A stretch of 64,000 nt of DNA from Streptomyces beigongshangae (lineage in GTDB: Bacteria > Actinomycetota > Actinomycetes > Streptomycetales > Streptomycetaceae), in assembly GCF_019710745.1 (NCBI RefSeq), contig NZ_JAHKJW010000013.1, positions 126,396 through 190,395 of the forward strand. Reading direction: 5' to 3'. Position 1 is the stretch's first letter; every line of letters begins with the position of its first letter. The notes beneath the pieces were generated by a model. The model was not told the origin of the DNA and did not search any database. It saw nothing but the letters and a program-made list of their open reading frames with translations. Below, in pieces: positions 8,468-17,099 of this stretch. The position numbers and the translations under genes were made by a program.

Positions 8468-9208
8468 TCAGGTCAGGAAGCCGCGCAGCAGCGACGCCGT
8501 GCCCGCGCAGTGCTCCCGCATCGCCCGGCGCGCCCCGTCCGCGTCCCCGGCCAGCACCGCACCGACCAGTGCCGCGTGCTGGCGCTGGGAGTGCTCCAGG
8601 TTCCGCACCAGCAGGGGGATGCAGTCGAGGAGGTCGTTCACCGTCGAGCGGACGGCCGCGTACCGGCCGGCGAGGGTCGGCGAGCCGCACAGGTCGGCGA
8701 GGGTCAGGTGGAGGAGGGTGTCGAGGCGGCGGTACTCCGTCAGCGGGGCGTCCTGCGTGCGGGCCAGCGCCGTGCGCAGCAGTCCGGCCTGCCGGGCGGA
8801 GAGGCCGTGGGTCGCGCACAGTTCGGCGGCGCCGACCTCCAGCACCTCCCGGAAGCGCAGGACGTCCTCGATGTCGACCCGCTCGATCTCGACGCGCCGG
8901 CGAAGTTCGGCCTCGCCGGCCGCCCCGGAACGGGCCCGTACGAACGTGCCGCCGTACCGGCCGCGCCGGGACTCGACGAGCCCTTGGTCCTGGAGGACCT
9001 TCAGGACCTCGCGCAGCGTCACCCGGCTGATCCCGAGCCGCCGCGCCAACTCCCTTTCGGGGGGCAGCCGTTCGCCGCCGGGGACCAGGCCGAGCCGCAC
9101 GACCTGGAGGATCTGCTCCAGGGCCTCCTCGAAGCCGTTGCCCGCGCGCACCGGCCGCAGGACCGCTGCCAGCCGGCCGTCCGGACCGTGCGGACCGTGC
9201 TGCGCCAT
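8468..9208 (-). CDS. FadR/GntR-family regulator, EpuRI-like
   Basis: This 246-residue regulator has an N-terminal winged helix (about 25-90, ERELARRLGISRVTLREVLK) and an all-helical FCD effector domain. The ATG at 9208 (MAQHGPHG) is preferred to an upstream in-frame GTG. It is transcribed away from the GlnA4-like gene with only 77 bases between starts. In S. coelicolor the gene in this position, SCO1614 (EpuRI), represses the adjacent ethanolamine gene glnA4; the same role is likely here from gene order and family. Confidence 0.85.
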   Translation of the reverse strand: MAQHGPHGPDGRLAAVLRPVRAGNGFEEALEQILQVVRLGLVPGGERLPPERELARRLGISRVTLREVLKVLQDQGLVESRRGRYGGTFVRARSGAAGEAELRRRVEIERVDIEDVLRFREVLEVGAAELCATHGLSARQAGLLRTALARTQDAPLTEYRRLDTLLHLTLADLCGSPTLAGRYAAVRSTVNDLLDCIPLLVRNLEHSQRQHAALVGAVLAGDADGARRAMREHCAGTASLLRGFLT

Positions 9209-9285
9209 CCGACCGCGCCCCCTTCCCAAGCAATGGTCCTCCGCAATACCTTATGGCTCCCGGCGGACCGAAGGAGACCTTTCCC
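9209..9285. promoter_or_regulatory. Divergent promoter region, candidate EpuRI-like operator
   Basis: These 77 bases must carry both promoters. Within them the direct repeat GCAATGGT and GCAATACC (about 9222-9250) is also partly symmetric as GGT-N10-ACC, the form FadR-family operators often take. This is a suggestion from sequence symmetry only. Confidence 0.4.
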
Positions 9286-10650
9286 GTGGCAGACCGCACA
9301 CCCCCGCTCTCCGTCGAGGAACTGCACGCCCTGGTGGCGGGCGGTGAGATCGACACGGTCGTCCTGGCCTTCCCGGACATGCAGGGACGGCTGCAGGGCA
9401 AGCGGTTCGCCGCGCGCTTCTTCCTCGACGAGGTCCTGGAGCACGGCTCGGAGGGCTGCAACTACCTCCTCGCGGTCGACACCGACATGAACACGGTCGA
9501 GGGGTACGAGATGTCGTCCTGGGAGCGGGGGTACGGCGACTTCGCGATGCTGCCGGACACCGCCACGCTGCGCCGGGTGCCGTGGAACGCCGGCACGGCG
9601 ATGCTCGTCGCCGACCTCGCCTGGGAGGACGGCTCGCCCGTCGTGGCCGCGCCCCGCCAGATCCTGCGCCGGCAGCTGGAGCGGCTCGCCGACCACGGCT
9701 TCACCGCCCGGGTCGGGACCGAGCTGGAGTTCATCGTCTTCAGGGACACGTACGAGCGGGCGTGGGACGCCGGCTACCGGGGGCTGACGCCCGCCAACCA
9801 GTACAACATCGACTACTCCGTGCTCGGGACCGGACGCATCGAGCCCCTGCTGCGCAGGATCCGCAACGAGATGACGGCGGCCGGGCTGACCGTGGAGTCC
9901 GCCAAGGGCGAGTGCAACCCCGGGCAGCACGAGATCGTGTTCAAGTACGACGACGCCCTGGTCACCTGCGACCAGCACGCCGTCTACAAGACCGGGGCCA
10001 AGGAGATCGCCTCCCAGGAGGGTGTCTCGCTCACCTTCATGGCCAAGTACAACGAGCGCGAGGGCAACTCCTGTCACATCCACCTCTCGCTCGCCGACGC
10101 CGACGGCACGAACGCGATGGCCGGTGACGCCGAGGACGGCATGTCGCCGGTGATGCGGTACTTCCTCGCGGGGCAGCTCGCCGCCCTGCGGGACTTCTCC
10201 CTCCTGTACGCGCCCAACATCAACTCCTACAAGAGGTTCCAGCCGGGCTCGTTCGCGCCGACGGCCGTCGCCTGGGGGCGCGACAACCGCACCTGCGCGC
10301 TGCGTGTCGTCGGCCACGGCCGCTCGATGCGCTTCGAGAACCGGCTGCCGGGCGGGGACGTGAATCCGCACCTGGCGGTCGCCGGTCTGGTCGCGGCGGG
10401 GCTGTACGGCATCGAGCAGAAGCTGGAGCTGCCCGAGGCGTGCACCGGAAACGCCTACAGCGCCGGGTACGAGCACGTGCCCACCACCCTGCGCGAGGCG
10501 GCCGAGCTCTGGGAGAACAGCGCCATCGCCCGGTCCGCCTTCGGTGACGAGGTGGTCGCGCACTACCGCAACATGGCGCGCGTGGAGCTGGACGCCTTCG
10601 ACGCCGCGGTGACCGACTGGGAGCTGCGCCGCTCCTTCGAACGCATGTGA
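9286..10650 (+). CDS. glnA4: Glutamine-synthetase-like gamma-glutamylethanolamide synthetase (GlnA4 type)
   Basis: A 454-residue member of the glutamine synthetase superfamily. It keeps the ATP/metal signatures (ECNPGQHEIVFKY, NSCHIHLSL, KRFQPGSFAPTAVAWG, RFENRLPGGDVNPHLA) but I see no adenylylation-site tyrosine motif of true GlnA. The GTG at 9286 is chosen because AAGGAG lies about ten bases ahead; an ATG at 9253 has no ribosome site. S. coelicolor GlnA4 (SCO1613), with the same neighbours, joins glutamate to ethanolamine as the first step of ethanolamine use. The following dehydrogenase, SDR and the opposite hydrolase fit that pathway. The symbol rests on remembered synteny. Confidence 0.85.
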   Translation: MADRTPPLSVEELHALVAGGEIDTVVLAFPDMQGRLQGKRFAARFFLDEVLEHGSEGCNYLLAVDTDMNTVEGYEMSSWERGYGDFAMLPDTATLRRVPWNAGTAMLVADLAWEDGSPVVAAPRQILRRQLERLADHGFTARVGTELEFIVFRDTYERAWDAGYRGLTPANQYNIDYSVLGTGRIEPLLRRIRNEMTAAGLTVESAKGECNPGQHEIVFKYDDALVTCDQHAVYKTGAKEIASQEGVSLTFMAKYNEREGNSCHIHLSLADADGTNAMAGDAEDGMSPVMRYFLAGQLAALRDFSLLYAPNINSYKRFQPGSFAPTAVAWGRDNRTCALRVVGHGRSMRFENRLPGGDVNPHLAVAGLVAAGLYGIEQKLELPEACTGNAYSAGYEHVPTTLREAAELWENSAIARSAFGDEVVAHYRNMARVELDAFDAAVTDWELRRSFERM

Positions 10651-10661
10651 GGGGTTCTTCG

Positions 10662-12068
10662 TTGTCGCACACGTCACACAGGGGGCACGGGACCGACGAG
10701 CACGAGCTCCGGGTGCTCGATCCGGCCACCGGGGGAGTCGTCGCCACCGTGGCGGGGACCGGCACGGCGGATGTGGACGCGGCCGTGGCGCGGGCCGCGA
10801 AGGCCCAGGTCCGCTGGGCCGCGCTCGCCCCGGGGGAGCGGGCACGACTGCTGCGCCGGTTCGCCGTCGTCGTCGACGAGCACCGCGAGGAGCTGGCCCG
10901 GCTGGAGGTCCGCGAGGCCGGGCACACCGTCGGCAACGCCCGCTGGGAGGCGGGCAACGTCCGTGATCTGCTCGACTACGCGGCCGGGGGAGTGGAGCGG
11001 CTCACCGGACGCCAGATCCCGGTGCCGGGCGGCCTCGACGTCACGATCCTCGAACCGCTGGGCGTGGTCGGCGTCATCGCGCCCTGGAACTTCCCGATGC
11101 CGATCGCGGCCTGGGGCACGGCCCCCGCGCTCGCGGCGGGCAACGCCGTCCTCCTGAAGCCGGCCGAGACGACCCCGCTGACGGCGCTGCGGCTGGCCGA
11201 GCTGGCCCTGCTGGCGGGCCTTCCCGAACACCTCTTCCAGGTGCTGCCGGGCGCGGGCCCCGTCACGGGCAACGCGCTGGTCGAGCACCCCGGCGTCGCG
11301 AAGATCGTCTTCACGGGGTCGGCGGCCGTGGGCAGACAGGTACTGGCCAAGGGCGCGGCCCTGGTCAAGCGCGTCACCCTGGAACTCGGCGGCAAGAGCC
11401 CCAACATCGTCTTCGCCGACGCCGACGTCGGGGCCGCCGCGGCCGCCGCCCCCATGTCCTTCCTCGACAACGCCGGCCAGGACTGCTGCGCCCGCACCCG
11501 CATCCTCGTCCAGCGGCCGGTGTACGACCGCTTCCTCGAACTCCTCGCCCCCGCGGTCGAGTCCGTCGTCGTCGGCGACCCGTCCGACGAGAGCACCGCC
11601 ATGGGCCCGCTCATCTCGCAGGCCCAGCTGGACCGCGTGCGGTCGTACGTTCCCGGCGGCCTCGCGGGCATCAGGGGCACCGCTCCCGAAGGTCCCGGCT
11701 TCTGGTTCCCGCCCACCGTCCTGACCGGGGTCGACCCCGACGCACGGGTGGCCGTCGAGGAGGTCTTCGGGCCGGTCGCCGTGGTCCTCCCCTTCGACGA
11801 CGAGGCCGACGCGGTCCGCCTAGCCAACGCCACCGAGTACGGCCTGTCCGGCTCGATCTGGACCCGGGACGTGGGCCGCGCCCTGCGGGTGTCCGGCGCC
11901 GTCCGGGCCGGGAACCTGTCCGTCAACTCCCACTCCAGCGTCCGCTACTGGACCCCCTTCGGCGGCTTCAAGCAGTCCGGCATCGGCCGCGAACTCGGCC
12001 CGGACGCCCTGGCCGCCTTCACCGAGACCAAGAACGTCTTCATCAGCACGGAGGGCCCCGCACAGTGA
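10662..12068 (+). CDS. Aldehyde dehydrogenase of the ethanolamine operon
   Basis: This NAD(P)-dependent aldehyde dehydrogenase of about 468 residues follows glnA4 directly. Typical segments are PWNFPMPIAAW (cofactor), FTGSAAVGRQV, LELGGKSPNIVF (general-base Glu) and GQDCCARTR (catalytic Cys). Start is uncertain: a TTG at 10662 has GAGGGG at a good distance, while a GTG at 10647 overlaps the previous stop. It probably oxidises the gamma-glutamyl aldehyde intermediate to the acid before hydrolysis. Its stop overlaps the next start (GTGA). Confidence 0.88.
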   Translation: MSHTSHRGHGTDEHELRVLDPATGGVVATVAGTGTADVDAAVARAAKAQVRWAALAPGERARLLRRFAVVVDEHREELARLEVREAGHTVGNARWEAGNVRDLLDYAAGGVERLTGRQIPVPGGLDVTILEPLGVVGVIAPWNFPMPIAAWGTAPALAAGNAVLLKPAETTPLTALRLAELALLAGLPEHLFQVLPGAGPVTGNALVEHPGVAKIVFTGSAAVGRQVLAKGAALVKRVTLELGGKSPNIVFADADVGAAAAAAPMSFLDNAGQDCCARTRILVQRPVYDRFLELLAPAVESVVVGDPSDESTAMGPLISQAQLDRVRSYVPGGLAGIRGTAPEGPGFWFPPTVLTGVDPDARVAVEEVFGPVAVVLPFDDEADAVRLANATEYGLSGSIWTRDVGRALRVSGAVRAGNLSVNSHSSVRYWTPFGGFKQSGIGRELGPDALAAFTETKNVFISTEGPAQ

Positions 12069-12874
12069 CACCACCGACCGACACCGCCGACACCGCCGAC
12101 GCCCCCGCCTGCCGCCGCCTGGTCGGCCGCACCGCCGTCGTCACCGGCGCCGGCAGCGGTATCGGCCTCGCCACCGCCCGCCGGCTCGCCTCCGAGGGCG
12201 CCCACGTCGTCTGCGGCGACGTCGACGAGGCCCGCGGCGAGGCCGCCGCCGCCGAGGCGGGAGGCATCTTCGTCAAGGTCGACGTCACCGATGCCGACCA
12301 GGTCGAGGCGCTCTTCGGGGCCGCGTACGACACCTACGGATCGGTCGACGTCGCCTTCAACAACGCGGGCATATCGCCGCCCGACGACGACTCGATCCTG
12401 GACACCGGCCTGGAGGCGTGGAAGCGCGTCCAGGAGGTCAACCTCACCTCCGTCTACCTGTGCTGCAAGGCCGCGATCCCCTACATGCGGCGCCAGGGCA
12501 AGGGGTCGATCATCAACACCGCCTCCTTCGTGGCCCGGATGGGCGCCGCGACCTCGCAGATCTCGTACACCGCGTCCAAGGGCGGCGTGCTGGCCATGTC
12601 CCGGGAGCTGGGCGTGCAGTTCGCCCGCGAGGGCATCCGGGTCAACGCCCTGTGCCCCGGGCCGGTCGACACCCCCCTCCTGCGGGAACTGTTCGCGAAG
12701 GACCCCGAGCGCGCCGCGCGCCGCCTCGTGCACATCCCGCTCGGACGGTTCGCGCGGGCCGACGAGATCGCCGCCGCCGTCGCCTTCCTCGCCAGCGACG
12801 ACTCCTCGTTCGTGAACGCCACGGACTTCCTGGTGGACGGCGGGATCTCGGGGGCCTACGTCACGCCGCTCTAG
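12065..12874 (+). CDS. SDR-family oxidoreductase of the ethanolamine operon
   Basis: A 269-residue short-chain dehydrogenase with the classical cofactor motif TGAGSGIG (about 28-35), NNAG, and the catalytic YTASKGG. The GTG start overlaps the aldehyde dehydrogenase stop by four bases, so it is coupled to it. In the ethanolamine scheme it would oxidise the alcohol of gamma-glutamylethanolamide to the aldehyde used by the preceding gene product. Substrate is inferred from context only. Confidence 0.88.
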   Translation: MTPPTDTADTADAPACRRLVGRTAVVTGAGSGIGLATARRLASEGAHVVCGDVDEARGEAAAAEAGGIFVKVDVTDADQVEALFGAAYDTYGSVDVAFNNAGISPPDDDSILDTGLEAWKRVQEVNLTSVYLCCKAAIPYMRRQGKGSIINTASFVARMGAATSQISYTASKGGVLAMSRELGVQFAREGIRVNALCPGPVDTPLLRELFAKDPERAARRLVHIPLGRFARADEIAAAVAFLASDDSSFVNATDFLVDGGISGAYVTPL

Positions 12875-12893
12875 GACGGGTTCAGGCCCCGTC
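12875..12893 (+). terminator. Short hairpin after the ethanolamine operon
   Basis: GACGGG at 12875-12880 pairs with CCCGTC at 12888-12893 across a 7-nt loop, directly after the SDR stop codon. The stem is only 6 bp and has no U-run, so this is a weak terminator candidate. Confidence 0.35.
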
Positions 12894-12940
12894 CCCGGAT
12901 GACCCGTGTGGCCCCGCCGGGCGGCGCCTAGAGTGCCGGG

Positions 12941-13894
12941 ATGAGCATGACGCCCCCGCCCGGTTGGTACCGGGACCCCTCCGCCCCGTACACGGAGCGC
13001 CGGTGGGACGGGACCGCCTGGACCGAGCACCGCCGTACGCCCGGTACGCCAGGTACACCCGGAGTGCCGCAGACGCTGCCGCAGATGCCGCCGCAGACGG
13101 TGTCCGGGCCCGTGGGCGACGGTCCGACCGGACGCGCCAAGGCGGTCGCCCTCAGCACCGCGGCGGCCGTCCTCGTCGCCGCCATCGTCACCGGCGCCGT
13201 CGTCCTGAGCGGCGGCGGCGACGGCGGGCCCGAGGTGGGGACCGCGCCGGCGCCTTCGGTCTCCGCGCCGGCGGGCGCGCCGTCCTCGCACTCCGGGCCC
13301 GCGCCGGAACCGTCCGCCGACGATCCCGCCGTCGTCGTGGACGAGCTCAACGGCATCACCCTGCCGCTCCCCGACGGCTGGGTGAGACCCGGGAACGTCT
13401 CCGACACCGACGTCGTGATGACCACCCCCGGGACGTACGACTGCCCCGGCGACGACGGCCTCTGCCGTCACGGCACGGTCGCCTCGCGCACGGTGACCGC
13501 GAACGACGAGAAGTCCCCCGAGGCGCTCGCCAGGGACGACATCTCCGAGGCGGCCGACCTGGCGTACGACCGCGACAGGCTCGACCGGCGCCCCTTCCAC
13601 GGGATCACGTCCCGCCGGCTGGTGGAGCAGGGGCCGGTCGCGGTCGCCGGGCGCGCCGGGTACTTCGTGCGCTGGCGCGTCAGGACCGGGGCGGGACCCG
13701 GCGGCTACGTCCAGTCGACGGCGTTCCCGTCCAGCACCGGCTCGGAGGCGCTGGTCATGGTGCGGTACGTGTTCGACGCGGGCGAGGAGGGGCCGCCGCT
13801 CGCCGACATGGACCGGATCACCGAGGGGATCCGGCCGGTCGGCGACCGGGACACCGGCGGGGGCGTGGGCAGCGGCATCGGTCCCACCCGGTAG
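12941..13894 (+). CDS. DUF2510 single-pass membrane protein
   Basis: The 317-residue protein begins with a DUF2510 module (PPGWYRDPSAPYTERRWDGT), a short Trp-rich domain common at the N-termini of actinobacterial membrane proteins. A Pro/Thr-rich linker leads to one membrane helix at about residues 70-90 (AVALSTAAAVLVAAIVTGAV). A low-complexity linker then joins a folded outer domain from about 125. No catalytic motif was recognised. It is monocistronic and convergent with the next gene. Function is unknown. Confidence 0.8.
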   Translation: MSMTPPPGWYRDPSAPYTERRWDGTAWTEHRRTPGTPGTPGVPQTLPQMPPQTVSGPVGDGPTGRAKAVALSTAAAVLVAAIVTGAVVLSGGGDGGPEVGTAPAPSVSAPAGAPSSHSGPAPEPSADDPAVVVDELNGITLPLPDGWVRPGNVSDTDVVMTTPGTYDCPGDDGLCRHGTVASRTVTANDEKSPEALARDDISEAADLAYDRDRLDRRPFHGITSRRLVEQGPVAVAGRAGYFVRWRVRTGAGPGGYVQSTAFPSSTGSEALVMVRYVFDAGEEGPPLADMDRITEGIRPVGDRDTGGGVGSGIGPTR

Positions 13895-13913
13895 CCGGGG
13901 CCGGGGCCGGGGG

Positions 13914-15116
13914 TCAGAGGAACGTGTGGCCCTCGCCGCGGTACGTCGGCACCGTCTCCGTCACCGCGTCGCCCGCCACCAGGTGCAGCGCGTCGAACCG
14001 CTCGCACAGCTCCCCGGCCTTCGCGTGCCGGAACCACACCTTGTCGCCGATCAGCAGATCGTCCGCGGGCGGGCCGAGCAGCGGTGTCTGCACCTCCCCG
14101 GCGCCCTCCCGGCCGTCGTACCGCAGCCCCTCGGGCAGGTACGGCACGGGCAGCCGGTCGGCGCCCGGGGCGCCCGAGGCCGGGTAGCCGCCGCCGAGGA
14201 CGGTCACCACGCCCACCCCCGGCCGGCGTACGACGGGCTGCGCGAAGAGCGCGGCCGGACGCCCGCTGAACGACGTGTAGTCGTCGAAGAGCCGCGGCAC
14301 GTACAGCCCCGAACCGGCCGCGATCTCGGTCACCGAGTCCTCGGCCGCGGTGTGCTGGACACTGCCCGTGCCGCCGCCGTTGACGAACTCCAGGTCCGGC
14401 GCGACGGCCCGGACGGCCCGTACGACGTCCGCCCGGCGCTGTGCCAGCTCCCTGCGGGCCGTGGCCTGCATCAGCCGGATCGCGCGCGACCGCAGCGGGC
14501 GCCCCCGCACCGCGTCGCCGACCCCGGCGATGTGCCCCTCGTACGCCATGATCCCGACGAGCCGGAAACCGGGCCGGCGGGCGATCGTACGGGCCATCTC
14601 GGCGGCCTGGGCGGCGGAGTGCAGGGGCGAACGGAGAGCGCCGATCCGGATCCGGCCGCCGAGCATCCTCAGCGAGGTGTCCAGCTCCAGGCAGACGCGC
14701 ACCTCCTCGCGTCCGCCGTCCCTGGCGTCGTCGATCAGCCGCAGCTGCGCCGGGTCGTCGACCATGACGGTCACCGCGGCGGCGAGCTTGGGATCGGCGG
14801 CGAGCGCCGCGTACGCGGCCCGGTCGGCCGACGGATAGGCGAGCAGTACGTCGTCGAAGCCGGAGCGGGCCAGCCACAGGGACTCGGCGAGGGTGTACGA
14901 CATGAGCCCGGCGAAACCCTCACGGGTGAGCACGCGCTCCAGCAGGGCACGGCAGCGCACCGACTTGCTCGCGACGCGCACGGGCTTGCCCGCGGCCCTG
15001 CGCACGAGATCGTCCGCGTTGGCGTCGAAGGCATCCAGGTCCACGATCGCGACGGGTGCTTCCAGGTGTGCGGTGGCCCGGTCGTAGCGGGCCCGGTCCG
15101 CGGCGTGGGCAGTCAT
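13914..15116 (-). CDS. PLP-dependent amino acid deaminase / D-threonine aldolase-like protein
   Basis: A 400-residue protein of the alanine-racemase N-terminal fold (PLP barrel) with the C-terminal beta domain of D-serine dehydratases and D-threonine aldolases. The PLP lysine lies in RVASKSVRC near residue 50. The C-terminal stretch contains FRHAKAGELCERF, where His and Cys of relatives bind a metal. The ATG at 15116 (MTAHAADRARYD) is the sensible start, although the frame stays open for 1.9 kb upstream because of GC-rich antisense sequence. The substrate, probably a D-amino acid or hydroxyamino acid, cannot be determined. Confidence 0.85.
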   Translation of the reverse strand: MTAHAADRARYDRATAHLEAPVAIVDLDAFDANADDLVRRAAGKPVRVASKSVRCRALLERVLTREGFAGLMSYTLAESLWLARSGFDDVLLAYPSADRAAYAALAADPKLAAAVTVMVDDPAQLRLIDDARDGGREEVRVCLELDTSLRMLGGRIRIGALRSPLHSAAQAAEMARTIARRPGFRLVGIMAYEGHIAGVGDAVRGRPLRSRAIRLMQATARRELAQRRADVVRAVRAVAPDLEFVNGGGTGSVQHTAAEDSVTEIAAGSGLYVPRLFDDYTSFSGRPAALFAQPVVRRPGVGVVTVLGGGYPASGAPGADRLPVPYLPEGLRYDGREGAGEVQTPLLGPPADDLLIGDKVWFRHAKAGELCERFDALHLVAGDAVTETVPTYRGEGHTFL

Positions 15117-15308
15117 GCCCGAAGCCTGCCAGACCGGATTACCGCAGGGTAGAGGGACGTTCCGGGCAGATGCCCCGGGCCCGCGGACTGATTCCCCCGC
15201 GCACGGCGTCAAGCCGTAGAGTGACGCGCACGCAAGCGGGGAACGGATCCTGTCCGGAGGCGTTCCCCCGGCGGGTCGGTCGTCCGGGGTCGAGGAAACG
15301 GGGGGTGC

Positions 15309-17099
15309 ATGAGCACGGAAGCGCGCCGCGCCTCCCTCCCTCCGCGCCCGTCCACGCCGCCGGGACCGCGGGCGGGGGACGGCCCGCGACCGGGGGCGGA
15401 CCGTGAGCACGTGGACCGTGAGGACATGAATCCGGCCGAAGGCGAAGGGGCCGGCGGGCTCGCCGTCCCGTCGGCGGCCGGACCGACCGCACCGGCCGGA
15501 CCGACCGCACCGACCGCACCGGCCGGAGTGACCGCACCGGCCGGACCGGCCGGATCCGCGAAGTTCTGGGGCGCCTCCCGGGGATCCGCGGCAGCCGCGG
15601 GCACAGGCGAGGGCGCGGACGGTGACGGTGACGGGCGGACGGCGTCCGTGCCGTCCGGGCGCGAGCGCGGGGGCACCGCCTCGCGGTCCGGTGCCGCGGA
15701 TGCCTGGTTCGGGACGAGCCCGGCGGGTACGCCACCCCGACCGCGTACGCCGGGACCCCGGCAGGGCGCCGAGACGTTTCCGCCGCCCGCGGCCTCGGCC
15801 CGTTTCCCGGACACCCCGCCCGGCGGGACGCCCGTCCCGCCACGCCCTGCGACGGCGCCGCGTGCTCCCGCGGGGGGCGCCGGGTGGGCCGACGCCCCGG
15901 ACGCCGCCGTCCCGCCGCCCAGGACGGACGGCCCCGGAGTGGGCACGGGGGCCGTCCCCGGACGCGGGGCCCGGCAGGACCCCCCGCCGCGTCCCGCGGG
16001 TCCGCCCCGCCCCGCCGCGAGGACCCCCCGGACGCCGAACGGCCAGGCGGCGAACGGGCAGGTGCGGCCCGCCCCGGCACGCCCCGCCGCACCGCCCCGC
16101 CCCAGCACCGTCCAGTCCTTCGCGCGGCGCACCGGTGCGCCCGTCGAGGCACCGGCACGGTTCGGCAGGAGCACGGCCGGTCCCGGTGAGTCGTTCACCG
16201 ACGAGTCCTTCCCGGGCGAGTCCTTCACAGCTCCCGCCCGGCGCGTCCAGGGACCTCCGGAGCCGGTGCGACGGCCGTTCGTGTCGCTCGCGGAGCCGGA
16301 CACCCACGACCACGACACCGCGCACACGCGTTCCGCGGGTCCCCGCCGACGCTCCGCCGTGGTCGCCGCCGCGGCGTGCACGGTGCTCGGACTCGGGCTC
16401 ATCGGCGGCGCCGTGACCGGCAGCCGGCTCACCGGGGACAGCGCGGGCGGAGCCGGGGCGCCGGACGCGTTCAGGGCGGCCGGCGACCTTTGGCACACCG
16501 TCCCCGTCGACGAGCTCTTCCCGCCCACGGTCGAGGGCGAGGGCGCCGGACCCGGCGGCGCCGACCGCGCGTGGACCCGTGTCGCCGTCGCCCCCGACAG
16601 CGGCTGCCGGGACGCCTTCGACCCGCTCCTGCGCGAGGCGCTCGCCCCCGCCGGCTGCCTGCGGCTCCTGCGCGCCACCTACACGGACGCGACCCGCAGC
16701 CATGTCACCACGGTCGGGCTGCTGTTCACGAAGGCCGACTCCGCCGCCACGGCCGCACTGCGCAGCCGGTTCGAGGAGCAGGGCCTCGACAGCCGGCGCG
16801 ACCTCATGCCCCGCCCGTACGCGGCGAAGGGCACCGTCGCGGCCCGCTTCGGGGACGGCCAGCGCGCCTCGTGGACGCTGTCGGTGCTGACCGACGCCCC
16901 GGTCGTCGCGTACGCGGTCTCCGGCTTCGCCGACGGCCGTGCCGTCGCCGAACCGCAGGCCGCCGAGGACGCGATGAAGGCCGGCGCCACCACCCCCGCC
17001 GCCCAGGCCGGCCTCGGCCACGACGCGCAGGGCCTCGCCGACCGCGTCGAGCGGAGCCTCCGCAAGACCGTCGACCCGGCCGCGGAGAAACCGTCATGA
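15309..17099 (+). CDS. Pro/Ala-rich membrane-anchored protein paired with a mycosin-like protease
   Basis: This 596-residue protein has about 340 residues of Pro-, Gly- and Ala-rich disordered sequence with short repeats (PTAPAG, PAGPTAP), then one membrane helix at about 350-370 (AVVAAAACTVLGLGLIGGAV) and an outer domain of about 220 residues. The ATG has GGGGGG seven bases upstream. Its stop overlaps the start of the next gene (ATGA), so the two products are made together. It may present substrates to, or anchor, the protease; I recognise no named domain. Confidence 0.8.
   Translation: MSTEARRASLPPRPSTPPGPRAGDGPRPGADREHVDREDMNPAEGEGAGGLAVPSAAGPTAPAGPTAPTAPAGVTAPAGPAGSAKFWGASRGSAAAAGTGEGADGDGDGRTASVPSGRERGGTASRSGAADAWFGTSPAGTPPRPRTPGPRQGAETFPPPAASARFPDTPPGGTPVPPRPATAPRAPAGGAGWADAPDAAVPPPRTDGPGVGTGAVPGRGARQDPPPRPAGPPRPAARTPRTPNGQAANGQVRPAPARPAAPPRPSTVQSFARRTGAPVEAPARFGRSTAGPGESFTDESFPGESFTAPARRVQGPPEPVRRPFVSLAEPDTHDHDTAHTRSAGPRRRSAVVAAAACTVLGLGLIGGAVTGSRLTGDSAGGAGAPDAFRAAGDLWHTVPVDELFPPTVEGEGAGPGGADRAWTRVAVAPDSGCRDAFDPLLREALAPAGCLRLLRATYTDATRSHVTTVGLLFTKADSAATAALRSRFEEQGLDSRRDLMPRPYAAKGTVAARFGDGQRASWTLSVLTDAPVVAYAVSGFADGRAVAEPQAAEDAMKAGATTPAAQAGLGHDAQGLADRVERSLRKTVDPAAEKPS

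Noticed and set aside
15117..17021. N-terminal extension of the PLP deaminase-like gene to 1035 codons
   Set aside because: The extra 600 residues are low-complexity antisense of the plus-strand Pro-rich protein. The family start is at 15116.
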